Shown piece after piece: positions 42,005 to 50,615 of a stretch of 64,000 bases of DNA. The DNA comes from Streptomyces sp. TSRI0107 (GTDB lineage: Bacteria; Actinomycetota; Actinomycetes; Streptomycetales; Streptomycetaceae). A program made the position numbers and the translations under genes. The DNA is taken from the NCBI RefSeq assembly GCF_001905845.1, contig NZ_LIVZ01000020.1, forward strand, positions 1-64,000. Reading direction: 5' to 3'. Position 1 is the first letter of the stretch. Every line of letters starts with the position of its first letter. The notes below the pieces were generated by a model that saw nothing but the letters and a program-made list of their open reading frames with translations, was not told the origin of the DNA and did not search any database.

Positions 42005-42048
42005 CGAAGGCCCCGCCCGGCCGGTCGAAAAACCGGGCGGGGCCTTCG
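42005..42048 (+). terminator. purSQL terminator
   Basis: A 16-bp perfect stem CGAAGGCCCCGCCCGG / CCGGGCGGGGCCTTCG around a 12-base A-containing loop, 12 bases after purL. Confidence 0.85.
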
Positions 42049-42059
42049 CCTGCCTTGGC

Positions 42060-42264
42060 CTAGGGGGTGTCTCGTCGATCAGGCCGGATCAGGGAGCGGC
42101 GTCTGGTGCCGTGCATCGCAAGGCGGAGGAGGGAGCCGATGCGATGGGGGTCCCCCCTGCTCGAGCGGAGCCGAGAGCTTGGGGGAATCGGGGACCGACG
42201 ACAACGCGGCGAGGTGCGGTGCCAGGCGCCGCGAGCCCGGCATGATCGGCGAGACACCCCCTAG
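42060..42264 (+). mobile_element. 205-bp MITE-like element with 26-bp terminal inverted repeats
   Basis: Left end CTAGGGGGTGTCTCGTCGAT and right end (reverse complement) CTAGGGGGTGTCTCGCCGAT match in 24 of the first 26 positions. Both ends carry CTAG, which is its own complement, so a CTAG target duplication cannot be told from the repeat. The interior has short self-complementary blocks such as GGGGGTCCCCC and no open frame resembling a transposase. A second copy, inverted, is cut by the left edge of the window (1-55). Similar short elements are common between Streptomyces genes and are thought to be moved by transposases elsewhere. Confidence 0.8.
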
Positions 42265-42274
42265 GCTCACCCTC

Positions 42275-43069
42275 ATGCCGGCCAAGAAGCGCACCCGCAG
42301 CTACGACCCCGTCAAGACCCGCGCCGCGGTCCTCGCCCAGTTCGAGCAGGTACGGCAGGCCGTACGCACCCTCGACGCGGAGCAGTTGGCGTCGCCGACC
42401 CGGCTCGGCGACTGGACCGTCAGGGACCTGGCCGCGCACGTGACCATGGCCCTGGAGACGGTCAGCCGCAGTCTGGAGCGGGACGAGCCGGCCAAGGCGG
42501 AGCTGACCCTGCTGGAGTGGCCCTTCGCGACGGCCGACCGGGCCGCCGACATCGCCGACGGCACCCGGCGGCTGGCCGAGGCCAACCCCGACCTGGACGC
42601 CCTCTACGCCCGCACCGGGCAGCGCCTCACCGAGGCCCTGGCCGGCGCCCCCGGCACCCGGCTGCTCGCGGCGCGCACGGGCGCCATGCCGCTCGACGAC
42701 TACCTCGTCACCCGCACGGTCGAACTCGTCGTCCACACCGACGACCTGAACGCCGCCGTGCCGGGCCTGGAGATCCCGTACGACCGCCAGGCCCTCGCCG
42801 CCTGTACGCGGCTGCTGGCGGACGCGCTGGCGGCCAAGGCGCCCGGAGGGTCGACGGAGGTGCGGATTCCGCCCTATGCCGTCGTGCAGTGCGTGGAAGG
42901 CCCCCGGCACACCCGCGGCACCCCGCCCAACGTGGTCGAGACCGATCCGCTGACCTGGATCCGGCTGGCGACCGGCCGCCTGGCCTGGGCCGAGGCGCTG
43001 GAGGAGGCGAAGGTCAGCGCGAGCGGGGAGCGGGCGGACCTCGGAGGGCTGCTGCCGATCCTGTCGTAG
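42275..43069 (+). CDS. maleylpyruvate isomerase-family mycothiol-dependent enzyme / sterol-carrier-like protein
   Basis: 264 aa from MPAKKRTRSYDPVK. The N-terminal DinB-like helical fold (AQFEQVRQAVRTLDAEQL, RLGDWTVRDLAAHVTMALE) contains the His of the MDMPI metal site; VTRTVELVVHTDDLNAAV carries a second His. The C-terminal part (WIRLATGRLAWAEALE) resembles the sterol-carrier-like tail of this family. The reaction is unknown; relatives use mycothiol. The promoter -10 TAGGCT (42262-42267) straddles the end of the MITE-like element and lies 7 bases before the ATG, suggesting a leaderless mRNA. Confidence 0.85.
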   Translation: MPAKKRTRSYDPVKTRAAVLAQFEQVRQAVRTLDAEQLASPTRLGDWTVRDLAAHVTMALETVSRSLERDEPAKAELTLLEWPFATADRAADIADGTRRLAEANPDLDALYARTGQRLTEALAGAPGTRLLAARTGAMPLDDYLVTRTVELVVHTDDLNAAVPGLEIPYDRQALAACTRLLADALAAKAPGGSTEVRIPPYAVVQCVEGPRHTRGTPPNVVETDPLTWIRLATGRLAWAEALEEAKVSASGERADLGGLLPILS

Positions 43070-43108
43070 GCGTGGAACCGATCACCCCACCCGCCCCGTC
43101 GAAGCGGC

Positions 43109-43915
43109 ATGTACAGGCAGACGCACCGCATCACCCTCACCGCCGCCGTCCTCGCCCTGCTGCCCCTCGCGGCGGCCTGCGGCACCGAGAAGGCCGGAGA
43201 CGACGCAGGCAGCGCCGGGAACACCGTCGGCGGGGTCACCGGCGTCCACTGGTCCGTGGACGGCGTGACCGTCGACGGGACCGAGCACGACGCCCCCACC
43301 GGCGCGTTCGTCACGATCGACGACGGCGGCAAGGCGCAGGGCAACTTCGGCTGCAACCACTTCAACGCCAAGGCCTCCTTCGACGGCGACCGGATCCGGC
43401 TGGAGGACACCTCGGTGACCGAGATGGGCTGCGAGGAGAAGCCGATGAAGTTCGAGGAGACCCTGGCCCGCACGCTCGCCGACGGCGCGCTGAAGGCGCG
43501 CACGACCAAGGACCGGCTGACCCTCACCACGGACGGAGGCGACACCGTGCGGCTCAGCAAGGTGCCCGACGCGCCCCTGCTCGGCACCCGCTGGAACGTC
43601 ACGGCACTCGGCGCCGAGGGCGTCGCCCAGTCCCTCCCGGAGGACGCCGAGGCCCACCTCACCTTCGACGAGGACGGCAAGGTCACCGGACGCCTCGGCT
43701 GCAACAAGGTGAACGCCACCGCGACCGTACGCGACGGAAATATCACGTTGGGCACGCCGTCCACGACCCGAATGATGTGCGACGCCTCACTCATGAAAAC
43801 GGAAAAGCGGCTCCTGCGGCTCTTCGACGGCACCGTCGAGTACCGCCTCGATCACCGCACCCTCACTCTGACCAGCGAAAACGGCGAGAGCGTGACTGCC
43901 GTCGCAGCCGAGTGA
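43109..43915 (+). CDS. lipoprotein with two META (HslJ-like) domains
   Basis: 268 aa. The signal peptide and lipobox LAAAC (Cys24) mark an exported lipoprotein. Two META domains follow in tandem (about 45-150 and 155-265), each with the FGCNHFNA or LGCNKVNA motif and a later TEMGCEE or TRMMCDASLMKTE segment, so each holds a pair of conserved Cys. META/HslJ domains are linked to heat-shock or envelope stress and protease inhibition, but the role here is unknown. Confidence 0.9.
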   Translation: MYRQTHRITLTAAVLALLPLAAACGTEKAGDDAGSAGNTVGGVTGVHWSVDGVTVDGTEHDAPTGAFVTIDDGGKAQGNFGCNHFNAKASFDGDRIRLEDTSVTEMGCEEKPMKFEETLARTLADGALKARTTKDRLTLTTDGGDTVRLSKVPDAPLLGTRWNVTALGAEGVAQSLPEDAEAHLTFDEDGKVTGRLGCNKVNATATVRDGNITLGTPSTTRMMCDASLMKTEKRLLRLFDGTVEYRLDHRTLTLTSENGESVTAVAAE

Positions 43916-43973
43916 TCCACTGCGGCGGCGCTGATCAGGCATTCCCCAATTCGGACCAGTGGTCGACCTCGCC

Positions 43974-43979
43974 TACACT
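43974..43979 (+). promoter_or_regulatory. purF -10 element (probably leaderless)
   Basis: TACACT ends 7 bases before the purF GTG; TCGGAC at 43951-43956 is a possible -35 with 17-base spacing. No Shine-Dalgarno is present. Confidence 0.55.
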
Positions 43980-43986
43980 CGGTGGC

Positions 43987-45516
43987 GTGCCACGTGGTGA
44001 CGGACGACTCAACCACGACCTGCTCCCCGGTGAGAAAGGCCCCCAGGACGCGTGTGGCGTCTTCGGTGTCTGGGCTCCGGGCGAAGAGGTCGCCAAGCTC
44101 ACGTACTTCGGGCTCTACGCCCTCCAGCATCGGGGTCAGGAATCCGCGGGAATCGCGGTCAGCAACGGCTCCCAGATCCTCGTCTTCAAGGACATGGGCC
44201 TGGTCTCCCAGGTCTTCGACGAGACCTCACTCGGTTCGCTCCAGGGTCACATCGCGGTCGGACACGCCCGCTACTCGACCACCGGCGCCTCCGTGTGGGA
44301 GAACGCCCAGCCGACGTTCCGCGCCACCGCGCACGGTTCCATCGCGCTCGGTCACAACGGCAACCTGGTGAACACGGCCGAGCTGGCCGAGATGGTCGCC
44401 GCGCTGCCCAAGGACAACAACGGGCGCACCACCCGCGTCGCGGCCACCAACGACACCGACCTGCTCACCGCGCTGCTCGCGGCCCAGGTCGACGAGGACG
44501 GCAAGCCGCTGACCATCGAGGAAGCCGCCCACACGGTCCTGCCGAAGGTCCGTGGCGCTTTCTCCCTCGTCTTCATGGACGAGCAGACCCTGTACGCCGG
44601 CCGTGACCCGCAGGGCATCCGCCCGCTGGTCCTCGGCCGCCTGGAGCGCGGCTGGGTGGTCGCCTCCGAGACCGCCGCCCTCGACATCTGCGGCGCGAGC
44701 TTCGTCCGCGAGATCGAGCCGGGCGAGTTCGTCGCCATCGACGAGAACGGCCTGCGCACCTCCCGATTCGCGGAAGCGAAGCCCAAGGGCTGCGTCTTCG
44801 AGTACGTGTACCTGGCCCGCCCGGACACCGACATCGCCGGCCGGAACGTGTACCTCTCCCGGGTCGAGATGGGCCGCCGCCTCGCCAAGGAGGCCCCCGT
44901 CGAGGCCGACCTGGTCATAGCGACCCCGGAGTCCGGCACTCCCGCGGCCATCGGCTACGCGGAGGCCAGCGGCATCCCGTTCGGCGCGGGTCTCGTCAAG
45001 AACGCGTACGTCGGCCGGACCTTCATCCAGCCCTCGCAGACGATCCGGCAGCTCGGCATCCGCCTGAAGCTGAACCCGCTGAAGGAAGTCATCAAGGGCA
45101 AGCGCCTGGTCGTCGTCGACGACTCGATCGTGCGCGGCAACACCCAGCGCGCCCTGGTCCGCATGCTCCGCGAGGCCGGCGCCGCCGAGGTCCACATCCG
45201 GATCTCCTCGCCGCCGGTGAAGTGGCCCTGCTTCTTCGGCATCGACTTCGCCACCCGCGCCGAGCTGATCGCCAACGGCATGACGATCGACGAGATCGGC
45301 ACCTCGCTGGGCGCCGACTCGCTGGCGTACATCTCCATCGACGGCATGATCGAGGCGACCACCATCGCCAAGCCGAACCTGTGCCGCGCCTGCTTCGACG
45401 GCGAGTACCCGATGGAGCTGCCCGACCCCGAGCTGCTGGGCAAGCAGCTTCTGGAGACCGAGCTCGCCGCCGGTCCCGCCGCCACGGCCGCCGCCGACGC
45501 CATCCGTCGCCCGTAG
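43987..45516 (+). CDS. purF: amidophosphoribosyltransferase
   Basis: 509 aa, first committed enzyme of purine synthesis (PRPP + glutamine to phosphoribosylamine). From the GTG at 43987; a 22-residue propeptide precedes the catalytic Cys23 (QDACGVFGVW). YGLYALQHRGQESAG-type segment FGLYALQHRGQESAGIAV, then RYSTTGASVWENAQP. The PRPP motif is VVVDDSIVRGNT near 376. Cys residues FFGID/LCRACFDGEYP fit the Fe-S cluster type. purM follows 43 bases later in the same direction, so they form an operon. Confidence 0.97.
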   Translation: MPRGDGRLNHDLLPGEKGPQDACGVFGVWAPGEEVAKLTYFGLYALQHRGQESAGIAVSNGSQILVFKDMGLVSQVFDETSLGSLQGHIAVGHARYSTTGASVWENAQPTFRATAHGSIALGHNGNLVNTAELAEMVAALPKDNNGRTTRVAATNDTDLLTALLAAQVDEDGKPLTIEEAAHTVLPKVRGAFSLVFMDEQTLYAGRDPQGIRPLVLGRLERGWVVASETAALDICGASFVREIEPGEFVAIDENGLRTSRFAEAKPKGCVFEYVYLARPDTDIAGRNVYLSRVEMGRRLAKEAPVEADLVIATPESGTPAAIGYAEASGIPFGAGLVKNAYVGRTFIQPSQTIRQLGIRLKLNPLKEVIKGKRLVVVDDSIVRGNTQRALVRMLREAGAAEVHIRISSPPVKWPCFFGIDFATRAELIANGMTIDEIGTSLGADSLAYISIDGMIEATTIAKPNLCRACFDGEYPMELPDPELLGKQLLETELAAGPAATAAADAIRRP

Positions 45517-45559
45517 CCGTCCGCGTTACCTGACGTACGACACGAAGGTTCTCAAAGTC

Positions 45560-46627
45560 ATGTCTGAGACAACTGGTGCCAGCTACGCAGCCGCGGGCGT
45601 CGACATCGAAGCGGGCGACCGTGCGGTCGAGCTGATGAAGGAGTGGGTGAAGAAGACCCAGCGCCCCGAGGTCCTCGGCGGCCTCGGCGGTTTCGCCGGC
45701 CTCTTCGACGCCTCCGCCCTCAAGCGCTACGAGCGCCCGCTGCTCGCCTCCGCCACCGACGGCGTGGGCACGAAGGTCGACATCGCCCGGCAGCTGGGCG
45801 TGTACGACACGATCGGCCACGACCTGGTCGCGATGGTCATGGACGACATCGTCGTCTGCGGTGCCGAGCCGCTGTTCATGACCGACTACATCTGCGTCGG
45901 CAAGGTCCACCCCGAGCGGGTGGCGGCCATCGTGAAGGGCATCGCGGAAGGCTGTGTGCTGGCCGGCTGCGCCCTGGTGGGCGGTGAGACGGCCGAACAC
46001 CCGGGCCTGCTGGGTGAGGACGACTTCGACGTCGCCGGCGCCGGTACGGGCGTCGTGGAGGCGGACCGGCTGCTCGGCGCGGATCGTATCCGTAAGGGTG
46101 ACGCTGTGATCGCCATGGCGGCCTCCGGTCTTCACTCGAACGGGTACTCCCTGGTCCGGCACGTGCTGCTGAACCAGGCCGGCCTGTCCCTGGACGCGCG
46201 GATCGACGAGCTGGGCCGCACCCTCGGTGAGGAGCTGCTCGAGCCGACGAAGATCTACTCGCTGGACTGCCTGGCCCTGACCCGCACCACCGAGGTGCAC
46301 GCCTTCAGCCACATCACCGGCGGCGGCCTCGCCGCCAACCTGGCCCGGGTCGTCCCGGACGGGCTGCACGCGGTCGTCGACCGGTCCACCTGGACCCCGG
46401 CCCCGGTCTTCGACCTGGTGGGGAAGACCGGCCGGGTCGAGCGGCTGGAGCTGGAGAAGACCCTCAACATGGGCGTGGGCATGATGGCCATCGTTCCCGA
46501 GGAGTCCACCGAGGTGGCCCTGGCGACGCTGGCCGACCGCGGTGTCGACGCCTGGATCGCGGGCGAGATCACCGACCGCGGCGACCACGAGACGGGCGCG
46601 GCCCTGGTGGGTGACTACGCGGGCTGA
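45560..46627 (+). CDS. purM: phosphoribosylformylglycinamidine cyclo-ligase (AIR synthetase)
   Basis: 355 aa. Family motifs: DRAVELMKEWVKKTQRPEVL, LLASATDGVGTKVDIA, GHDLVAMVMDDIVVCGAEPL, and the ATP-binding GCALVGGETAEHPGLL. It forms aminoimidazole ribotide, the step after PurSQL. A palindromic terminator follows at 46647. Confidence 0.97.
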   Translation: MSETTGASYAAAGVDIEAGDRAVELMKEWVKKTQRPEVLGGLGGFAGLFDASALKRYERPLLASATDGVGTKVDIARQLGVYDTIGHDLVAMVMDDIVVCGAEPLFMTDYICVGKVHPERVAAIVKGIAEGCVLAGCALVGGETAEHPGLLGEDDFDVAGAGTGVVEADRLLGADRIRKGDAVIAMAASGLHSNGYSLVRHVLLNQAGLSLDARIDELGRTLGEELLEPTKIYSLDCLALTRTTEVHAFSHITGGGLAANLARVVPDGLHAVVDRSTWTPAPVFDLVGKTGRVERLELEKTLNMGVGMMAIVPEESTEVALATLADRGVDAWIAGEITDRGDHETGAALVGDYAG

Positions 46628-46646
46628 GGCCCTGCGGGCAGCACAG

Positions 46647-46680
46647 AACCCGGTCGGTGACCGAGGTCACCGACCGGGTT
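46647..46680. terminator. bidirectional terminator between purM and DUF3073 gene
   Basis: A perfect 16-bp stem AACCCGGTCGGTGACC / GGTCACCGACCGGGTT with only GA between, serving two convergent genes; on the minus strand it follows the DUF3073 stop (16 bases). Confidence 0.85.
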
Positions 46681-46696
46681 GATACTCAGTGCAAGG

Positions 46697-46954
46697 TCAA
46701 GCGCCGCGACGCTGCTGCGAGGAGTTGTCGTCCTCGTCCTCCTCGTCGTCGTCCTCGTCGTAGAGGTCGGCGTACCGGGAGTACAGGTCGTCGTCGTCAT
46801 GCTCATCGTCCTCGAAGCGGTCACCGTTCGGCGACTGGTTCGACGTCGATGCGCCCAGCTCCTCGGCCAGGCGTGCGAGGTCCGTCCCACCGCTGTTGTA
46901 CTTCAGCTGGCGGGCGACCTTCGTCTGCTTGGCCTTGGCCCGGCCGCGCCCCAT
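46697..46954 (-). CDS. DUF3073 family protein
   Basis: 85 aa. The N-terminus MGRGRAKAKQTKVARQLKY is the signature of DUF3073; the rest is acidic and Asp-rich (DDDDLYSRYADLYDEDDDEE), ending QQRRGA. The family is confined to actinobacteria and has no known role; the charge pattern (basic start, acidic tail) suggests a nucleic-acid or protein-binding disordered protein. Confidence 0.9.
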   Translation of the reverse strand: MGRGRAKAKQTKVARQLKYNSGGTDLARLAEELGASTSNQSPNGDRFEDDEHDDDDLYSRYADLYDEDDDEEDEDDNSSQQRRGA

Positions 46955-47265
46955 GGCTCGACCCCCTCAACGACGGGGCTCGACGGCCCCAGGTTGACAC
47001 GCGTTCATGATCTAGAACGGTCTCTCCTCAGAGAGCCCGTCCGTAGGGCTTCCACGGTACCTGAGCCCGCGCCCATACGGTACGTCGCCCGCATGACGTG
47101 CCCGCGCCCAGGACCTTCGAGGCGCCCCGTCCTCGCTGGTCAGTGGCGATTTTAACCACTTATCGGCGGACGACCCGCCGGTGGAAGTGAGAGTTCTCTC
47201 TAAGTGCCCACCGGCAGGTACCGCTCAAACCCGCGCGTCGACCCTGTGGAACCGCGCCCGGAACC
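46955..47265. other. intergenic region between DUF3073 gene and vdh 3' end
   Basis: 311 bases, no gene seen. Near vdh there is a nested hairpin: GCCGGTGG (47177-47184) with CCACCGGC (47208-47215) enclosing GAGAGTTCTCTC (47190-47201); it is about 50 bases past the vdh stop and may end vdh transcription. The left part should hold the DUF3073 promoter; another small dyad CTCTCCTCAGAGAG lies near 47022-47035. Confidence 0.5.
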
Positions 47266-48357
47266 TCACCGTCCGCGTGCCGCCGCGGCGTCGTGCATCC
47301 GCTGCTCGGCGATCCGGTCGGCCGCGGCGGCCGGCGGAATCCCGTCTGCCTTCGCACGTGCGAATATGGCCAGCGTGGTGTCGAAGATCTTCGCCGCCTT
47401 CGCCTTGCACCGGTCGAAGTCGAAGCCGTGCAGCTCGTCGGCCACCTGGATGACACCGCCGGCGTTCACCACGTAGTCCGGCGCGTACAGGATCCCGCGG
47501 TCGGCGAGGTCCTTCTCGACACCCGGGTGGGCGAGCTGGTTGTTGGCCGCGCCGCACACCACCTTCGCGGTCAGCACCGGCACGGAGTCGTCGTTCAGTG
47601 CCCCGCCGAGCGCGCACGGCGCGTAGATGTCCAGGCCCTCGGTCCGGATCAGCGCGTCGGTGTCCGCGACCGCGACCACGCCGGGGTGCCGCTCGGTGAT
47701 CCGGCGCACGGCGTCCTCGCGCACGTCCGTCACGAAGACCTCGGCACCCTCCGCGATCAGGTGCTCCACCAGGTGGTGGCCGACCTTGCCGACGCCGGCG
47801 ATGCCGACCCGCCTGCCCCGCAGGGACGGGTCGCCCCACAGGTGCTGGGCGCTGGCCCGCATGCCCTGGTAGACACCGAAGGCGGTGAGCACGGAGGAGT
47901 CGCCCGCGCCGCCGTTCTCGGGGGACCGCCCGGTCGTCCAGCGGCACTCGCGCGCCACGACGTCCATGTCGGCGACATACGTGCCCACGTCACAGGCGGT
48001 GACGTACCGGCCGCCGAGGGAGGCGACGAAACGGCCGTAGGCGAGCAGCAGCTCTTCGGTCTTGATCTTCTCGGGGTCCCCGATGATCACGGCCTTGCCG
48101 CCGCCGTGGTCCAGCCCGGCCATGGCGTTCTTGTACGACATCCCGCGCGCGAGGTTCAGCGCGTCGGCGACGGCCTCTTCCTCGGTGGCGTACGGGTAGA
48201 AGCGGGTACCGCCGAGGGCGGGGCCCAGAGCGGTGGAGTGGATGGCGATCACGGCCTTCAGGCCACTGGCGCGGTCCTGGCACAGCACGACTTGCTCATG
48301 ACCCCCCTGGTCCGACTGGAACAGGGTGTGCAGGACGCCGTCGGTTACGTCGGTCAC
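47266..48357 (-). CDS. vdh: valine (Leu/Phe/Val) dehydrogenase
   Basis: 363 aa from the GTG at 48357 (VTDVTDGVLHTLFQSD), with AGGAG nine bases upstream. Catalytic Lys segment GLDHGGGKAVI, substrate segment GTRFYPYATEEEAV, and the NAD-binding fold GIAGVGKVGHHLVEHL. The enzyme deaminates valine oxidatively to ketoisovalerate, feeding branched-chain catabolism and precursor supply for polyketides in Streptomyces. It is divergent from the gene at 48581. Confidence 0.95.
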   Translation of the reverse strand: MTDVTDGVLHTLFQSDQGGHEQVVLCQDRASGLKAVIAIHSTALGPALGGTRFYPYATEEEAVADALNLARGMSYKNAMAGLDHGGGKAVIIGDPEKIKTEELLLAYGRFVASLGGRYVTACDVGTYVADMDVVARECRWTTGRSPENGGAGDSSVLTAFGVYQGMRASAQHLWGDPSLRGRRVGIAGVGKVGHHLVEHLIAEGAEVFVTDVREDAVRRITERHPGVVAVADTDALIRTEGLDIYAPCALGGALNDDSVPVLTAKVVCGAANNQLAHPGVEKDLADRGILYAPDYVVNAGGVIQVADELHGFDFDRCKAKAAKIFDTTLAIFARAKADGIPPAAAADRIAEQRMHDAAAARGR

Positions 48358-48580
48358 TGTGGTGACTCCTGAGGTGAAGAACGGCGGGTGGGGATCAGCT
48401 CCCGTGCGGGTGGCGGGGGCTGTGAGCACGAGAGTAGAGCCTGCCGGCCCCGCCGAACGGACAGTGTTCAGGATCACCTCCTCCCGGAGTACCACCGTGC
48501 GACGATTTGCATAGATTTCCCGCGGCTTTGTCGGCGGGTTCAGCAGTTTTCCCCGGCGCCCCGCGGGGGAGGGAGCAGGC

Positions 48581-49435
48581 GTGCCCAAGGTGTCCTCGGT
48601 GATCGTCCCGTACGCGGCATACCTGCGCGTGTACGAACCGCTGGCCGCCTTCCCGGAGCCGGAGCGCGGGCACTGGGAGCGCTACGCCCGCCGCCCCCAC
48701 CGCCCCTCGTACCAGGACGAACTCCGGCGCTCCCTGGCCGACTTGGTGCCCACCCCGCCCGTCCCGGTGCCGGTGCACGAGAGCGGCGACGCGTTCGTGC
48801 TGGAGGCCGGCGGAGTGGTGGTGGTCTGCCCGTGGCGCACCCGGCTGCGCGGCTGGCAGGCCCTCGGCGATCTCGCCGAGGAGCTTCCCGCGACGGTCCT
48901 GGACGCGGTGCTGCCGCCGGTCGTGCGCCACCAGGCGACCCAGGACTACGAGCGCTGGCTGGCCCGCAACCCCGACGCCCGCCCCTGGATCCGCACCGCG
49001 ACCTGGCAGGTGCCGCTGCACTGGTTCGTGCTGGTCACCGACGAGGAGCGGGAGTACGCCAAGGGCTCCGGGGGCGCGTCGGAGGAGACCGCGCCGGTGC
49101 TGCGCTACCGCACGCCCATGGTGCAGGCCCGCCGCCGGGTGGCACGCGGCCTGCGCACCCTGAAGGAGGCCATGGACGAGGGGCCGCTCATCGACGGCCT
49201 GCTCGACGTGGGGCGCTGGCTGGAGGAGTTCCACCCGCGCTCGCTGGTCGAACTGGACTACGGCGGGCTGGTGCACGCCCTGCCGGCGGGCGATCTGGAG
49301 GACGACCACTCGGCGGCGGACGTCGCCGCCGGCATCGAGGCGCTGCGCGAGGGCGACGGGGTCGCCGCGGGCGAGGCGTACGGTCGGCTCGTGGCGCGCT
49401 GGCGTTCGGTGCGGGACCTGCGTTCGGCGAACTGA
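48581..49435 (+). CDS. conserved Streptomyces protein of unknown function (next to bldC)
   Basis: 284 aa from the GTG at 48581 (PKVSSVIVPYAAYLRVYEPL), with GGGAGC upstream. No catalytic or nucleic-acid motif is visible; the fold looks mixed alpha/beta with the conserved stretches VVVVCPWRTRLRGWQALGDL and VPLHWFVLVTDEEREYAKG and a C-terminal helix EALREGDGVAAGEAYGRLVA. It sits between vdh and bldC, divergent from vdh. Function unknown. Confidence 0.85.
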   Translation: MPKVSSVIVPYAAYLRVYEPLAAFPEPERGHWERYARRPHRPSYQDELRRSLADLVPTPPVPVPVHESGDAFVLEAGGVVVVCPWRTRLRGWQALGDLAEELPATVLDAVLPPVVRHQATQDYERWLARNPDARPWIRTATWQVPLHWFVLVTDEEREYAKGSGGASEETAPVLRYRTPMVQARRRVARGLRTLKEAMDEGPLIDGLLDVGRWLEEFHPRSLVELDYGGLVHALPAGDLEDDHSAADVAAGIEALREGDGVAAGEAYGRLVARWRSVRDLRSAN

Positions 49436-49959
49436 GAGCCGGGCCGGGTCCCGAGCCGCAGTGGGTGACGCAGGACACCTTACGGATCGTCAAGAAGGGG
49501 CGTAGGTCCCGATCCGGGCGTATGTGGCGACAGGTGTCAAGGGTGACGGACCGCACGTACACCACCCTTGCGCCGCTTGCCCCTCCTCGTGCCAAAATAG
49601 GACAAGGAGTCCGGGGAGGACTCTGTCCGCCCCGCTGTGCTCCACTGTGGGTGGAATCTCAGCATTGCACGCTTTGGGGGGTCTGGTGCCTCCTGATCGC
49701 CCTGTGACTGATCGTCACAGTGGCGTGACTGTCCGCTATGGCATGGTCCATCGGCTTCCGTCGCTGATGAACACCTGGGAGGGCAATTCCATCGGTTTGG
49801 CCGACGCGGCTGGACAGATGGTGTAGTTGTAGTGCCGAGGACAAGCCGTTCGTCCTATAACCGACTCGACTCGCGTCCGCCATTTCGGGCAACGCGGGTC
49901 AAGGTGCAGAATTTAGAGGAAAGAACCGAGAAGGTTCGGTTCTCCCGAGGAGGCCGCTC
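49436..49959. other. long intergenic region upstream of bldC
   Basis: 524 bases. A hairpin GGACAAGGAGTCC (49600-49612) / GGACTCTGTCC (49618-49628) may end the upstream gene. CTGTGAC-N5-GTCACAG (49702-49720) contains TGAC-N5-GTCA and is listed separately. TATAAC at 49857-49862 may be a bldC -10, giving a leader of about 90 bases. Very short open frames, for example MVHRLPSLMNTWEGNSIGLA near 49746-49826, have no support. Confidence 0.5.
49702..49720. promoter_or_regulatory. candidate BldD box upstream of bldC
   Basis: CTGTGACTGATCGTCACAG is a 7-bp-arm palindrome. Its centre TGAC-N5-GTCA fits the BldD consensus tnAC-N5-GTnA as I remember it, and bldC is a known BldD target in S. coelicolor. It lies 240 bases before bldC. 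The assignment is a motif match only. Confidence 0.5.
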
Positions 49960-50166
49960 ATGACCGCTCGCACCCCTGATGCCGAGCCGCTGCTGACCCC
50001 GGCTGAGGTCGCCACCATGTTCCGCGTCGACCCCAAGACGGTCACGCGGTGGGCGAAGGCCGGCAAGCTCACTTCCATCCGCACGCTCGGCGGGCACCGC
50101 CGCTACCGCGAGGCCGAGGTCCGCGCCCTGCTCGCGGGCATCCCGCAGCAGCGCAGCGAGGCCTGA
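49960..50166 (+). CDS. bldC: BldC, MerR-type developmental transcription regulator
   Basis: 68 aa, start MTARTPDAEPLLTPAEVATM. Winged HTH of the MerR type (EVATMFRVDPKTVTRWAKAG, then LGGHRRYREAEVRALL) but with no effector domain, as in BldC. BldC binds direct repeats cooperatively and holds back the onset of sporulation in Streptomyces. GAGGAGG precedes the ATG. It is followed by a strong T-rich terminator and is monocistronic. Confidence 0.97.
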   Translation: MTARTPDAEPLLTPAEVATMFRVDPKTVTRWAKAGKLTSIRTLGGHRRYREAEVRALLAGIPQQRSEA

Positions 50167-50300
50167 ACAACTGCATAACCGGGCAAAACGGCAGGTCCCC
50201 CAACCTGCCGGGCGGCCCGAAACCCTAGCTCCAAGCGACGCGGATCCTGCCCCAACAGGCTCCTCGCCCAAGCTCTTCAGATGTCACAGGGTGCGTCGTC

Positions 50301-50340
50301 GATCGCGCTGGACTCCGCCGGGTCCAGCGCGATCTTTTTT
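50301..50340 (+). terminator. intrinsic terminator with T6 after bldC
   Basis: A 13-bp perfect stem GATCGCGCTGGAC / GTCCAGCGCGATC with an 8-base loop, followed by TTTTTT (50335-50340), an unusually classical Rho-independent terminator for Streptomyces. It is 135 bases past the bldC stop. Confidence 0.9.
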
Positions 50341-50615
50341 GTGCGCGTGGCCCAGCGTGCCGGACCGGCCTGTGAGCGGGCTTGTCGGAGTCTGGGGAGG
50401 GGTGTCGGAACGGCTGTGAGGCACCCTTCGACGGCAGTGCAATTGCACATATTAAATTGACCGGTTGTAGGGGCGGGGTAAGTTCCGCAGTTTCAAAAAC
50501 TCATGCGGTGACTCCCGTCACATGCCAGGCTACTTGTTGCCCCTGGCGTATGTGCGCTAGTGGAGCCACGCGTTCCAGCGCCCCACGTGCGTACGGGTGT
50601 TGGGGCCGCCGAGGG
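50341..50615. other. intergenic, nothing recognised
   Basis: 275 bases between the bldC terminator and the convergent DUF6274 gene. An AT-richer patch (50441-50480) is the only feature noted. The plus-strand open frames here run across the DUF6274 gene in antisense and are not supported. Confidence 0.35.

Noticed and set aside
42060..42264. a coding gene inside the MITE-like element
   Set aside because: Open frames crossing it are continuations of flanking frames and show no transposase motif.
49740..49826. short frames in the bldC leader region
   Set aside because: No ribosome site and overlapping frames of equal length; the promoter-like TATAAC lies downstream of them.
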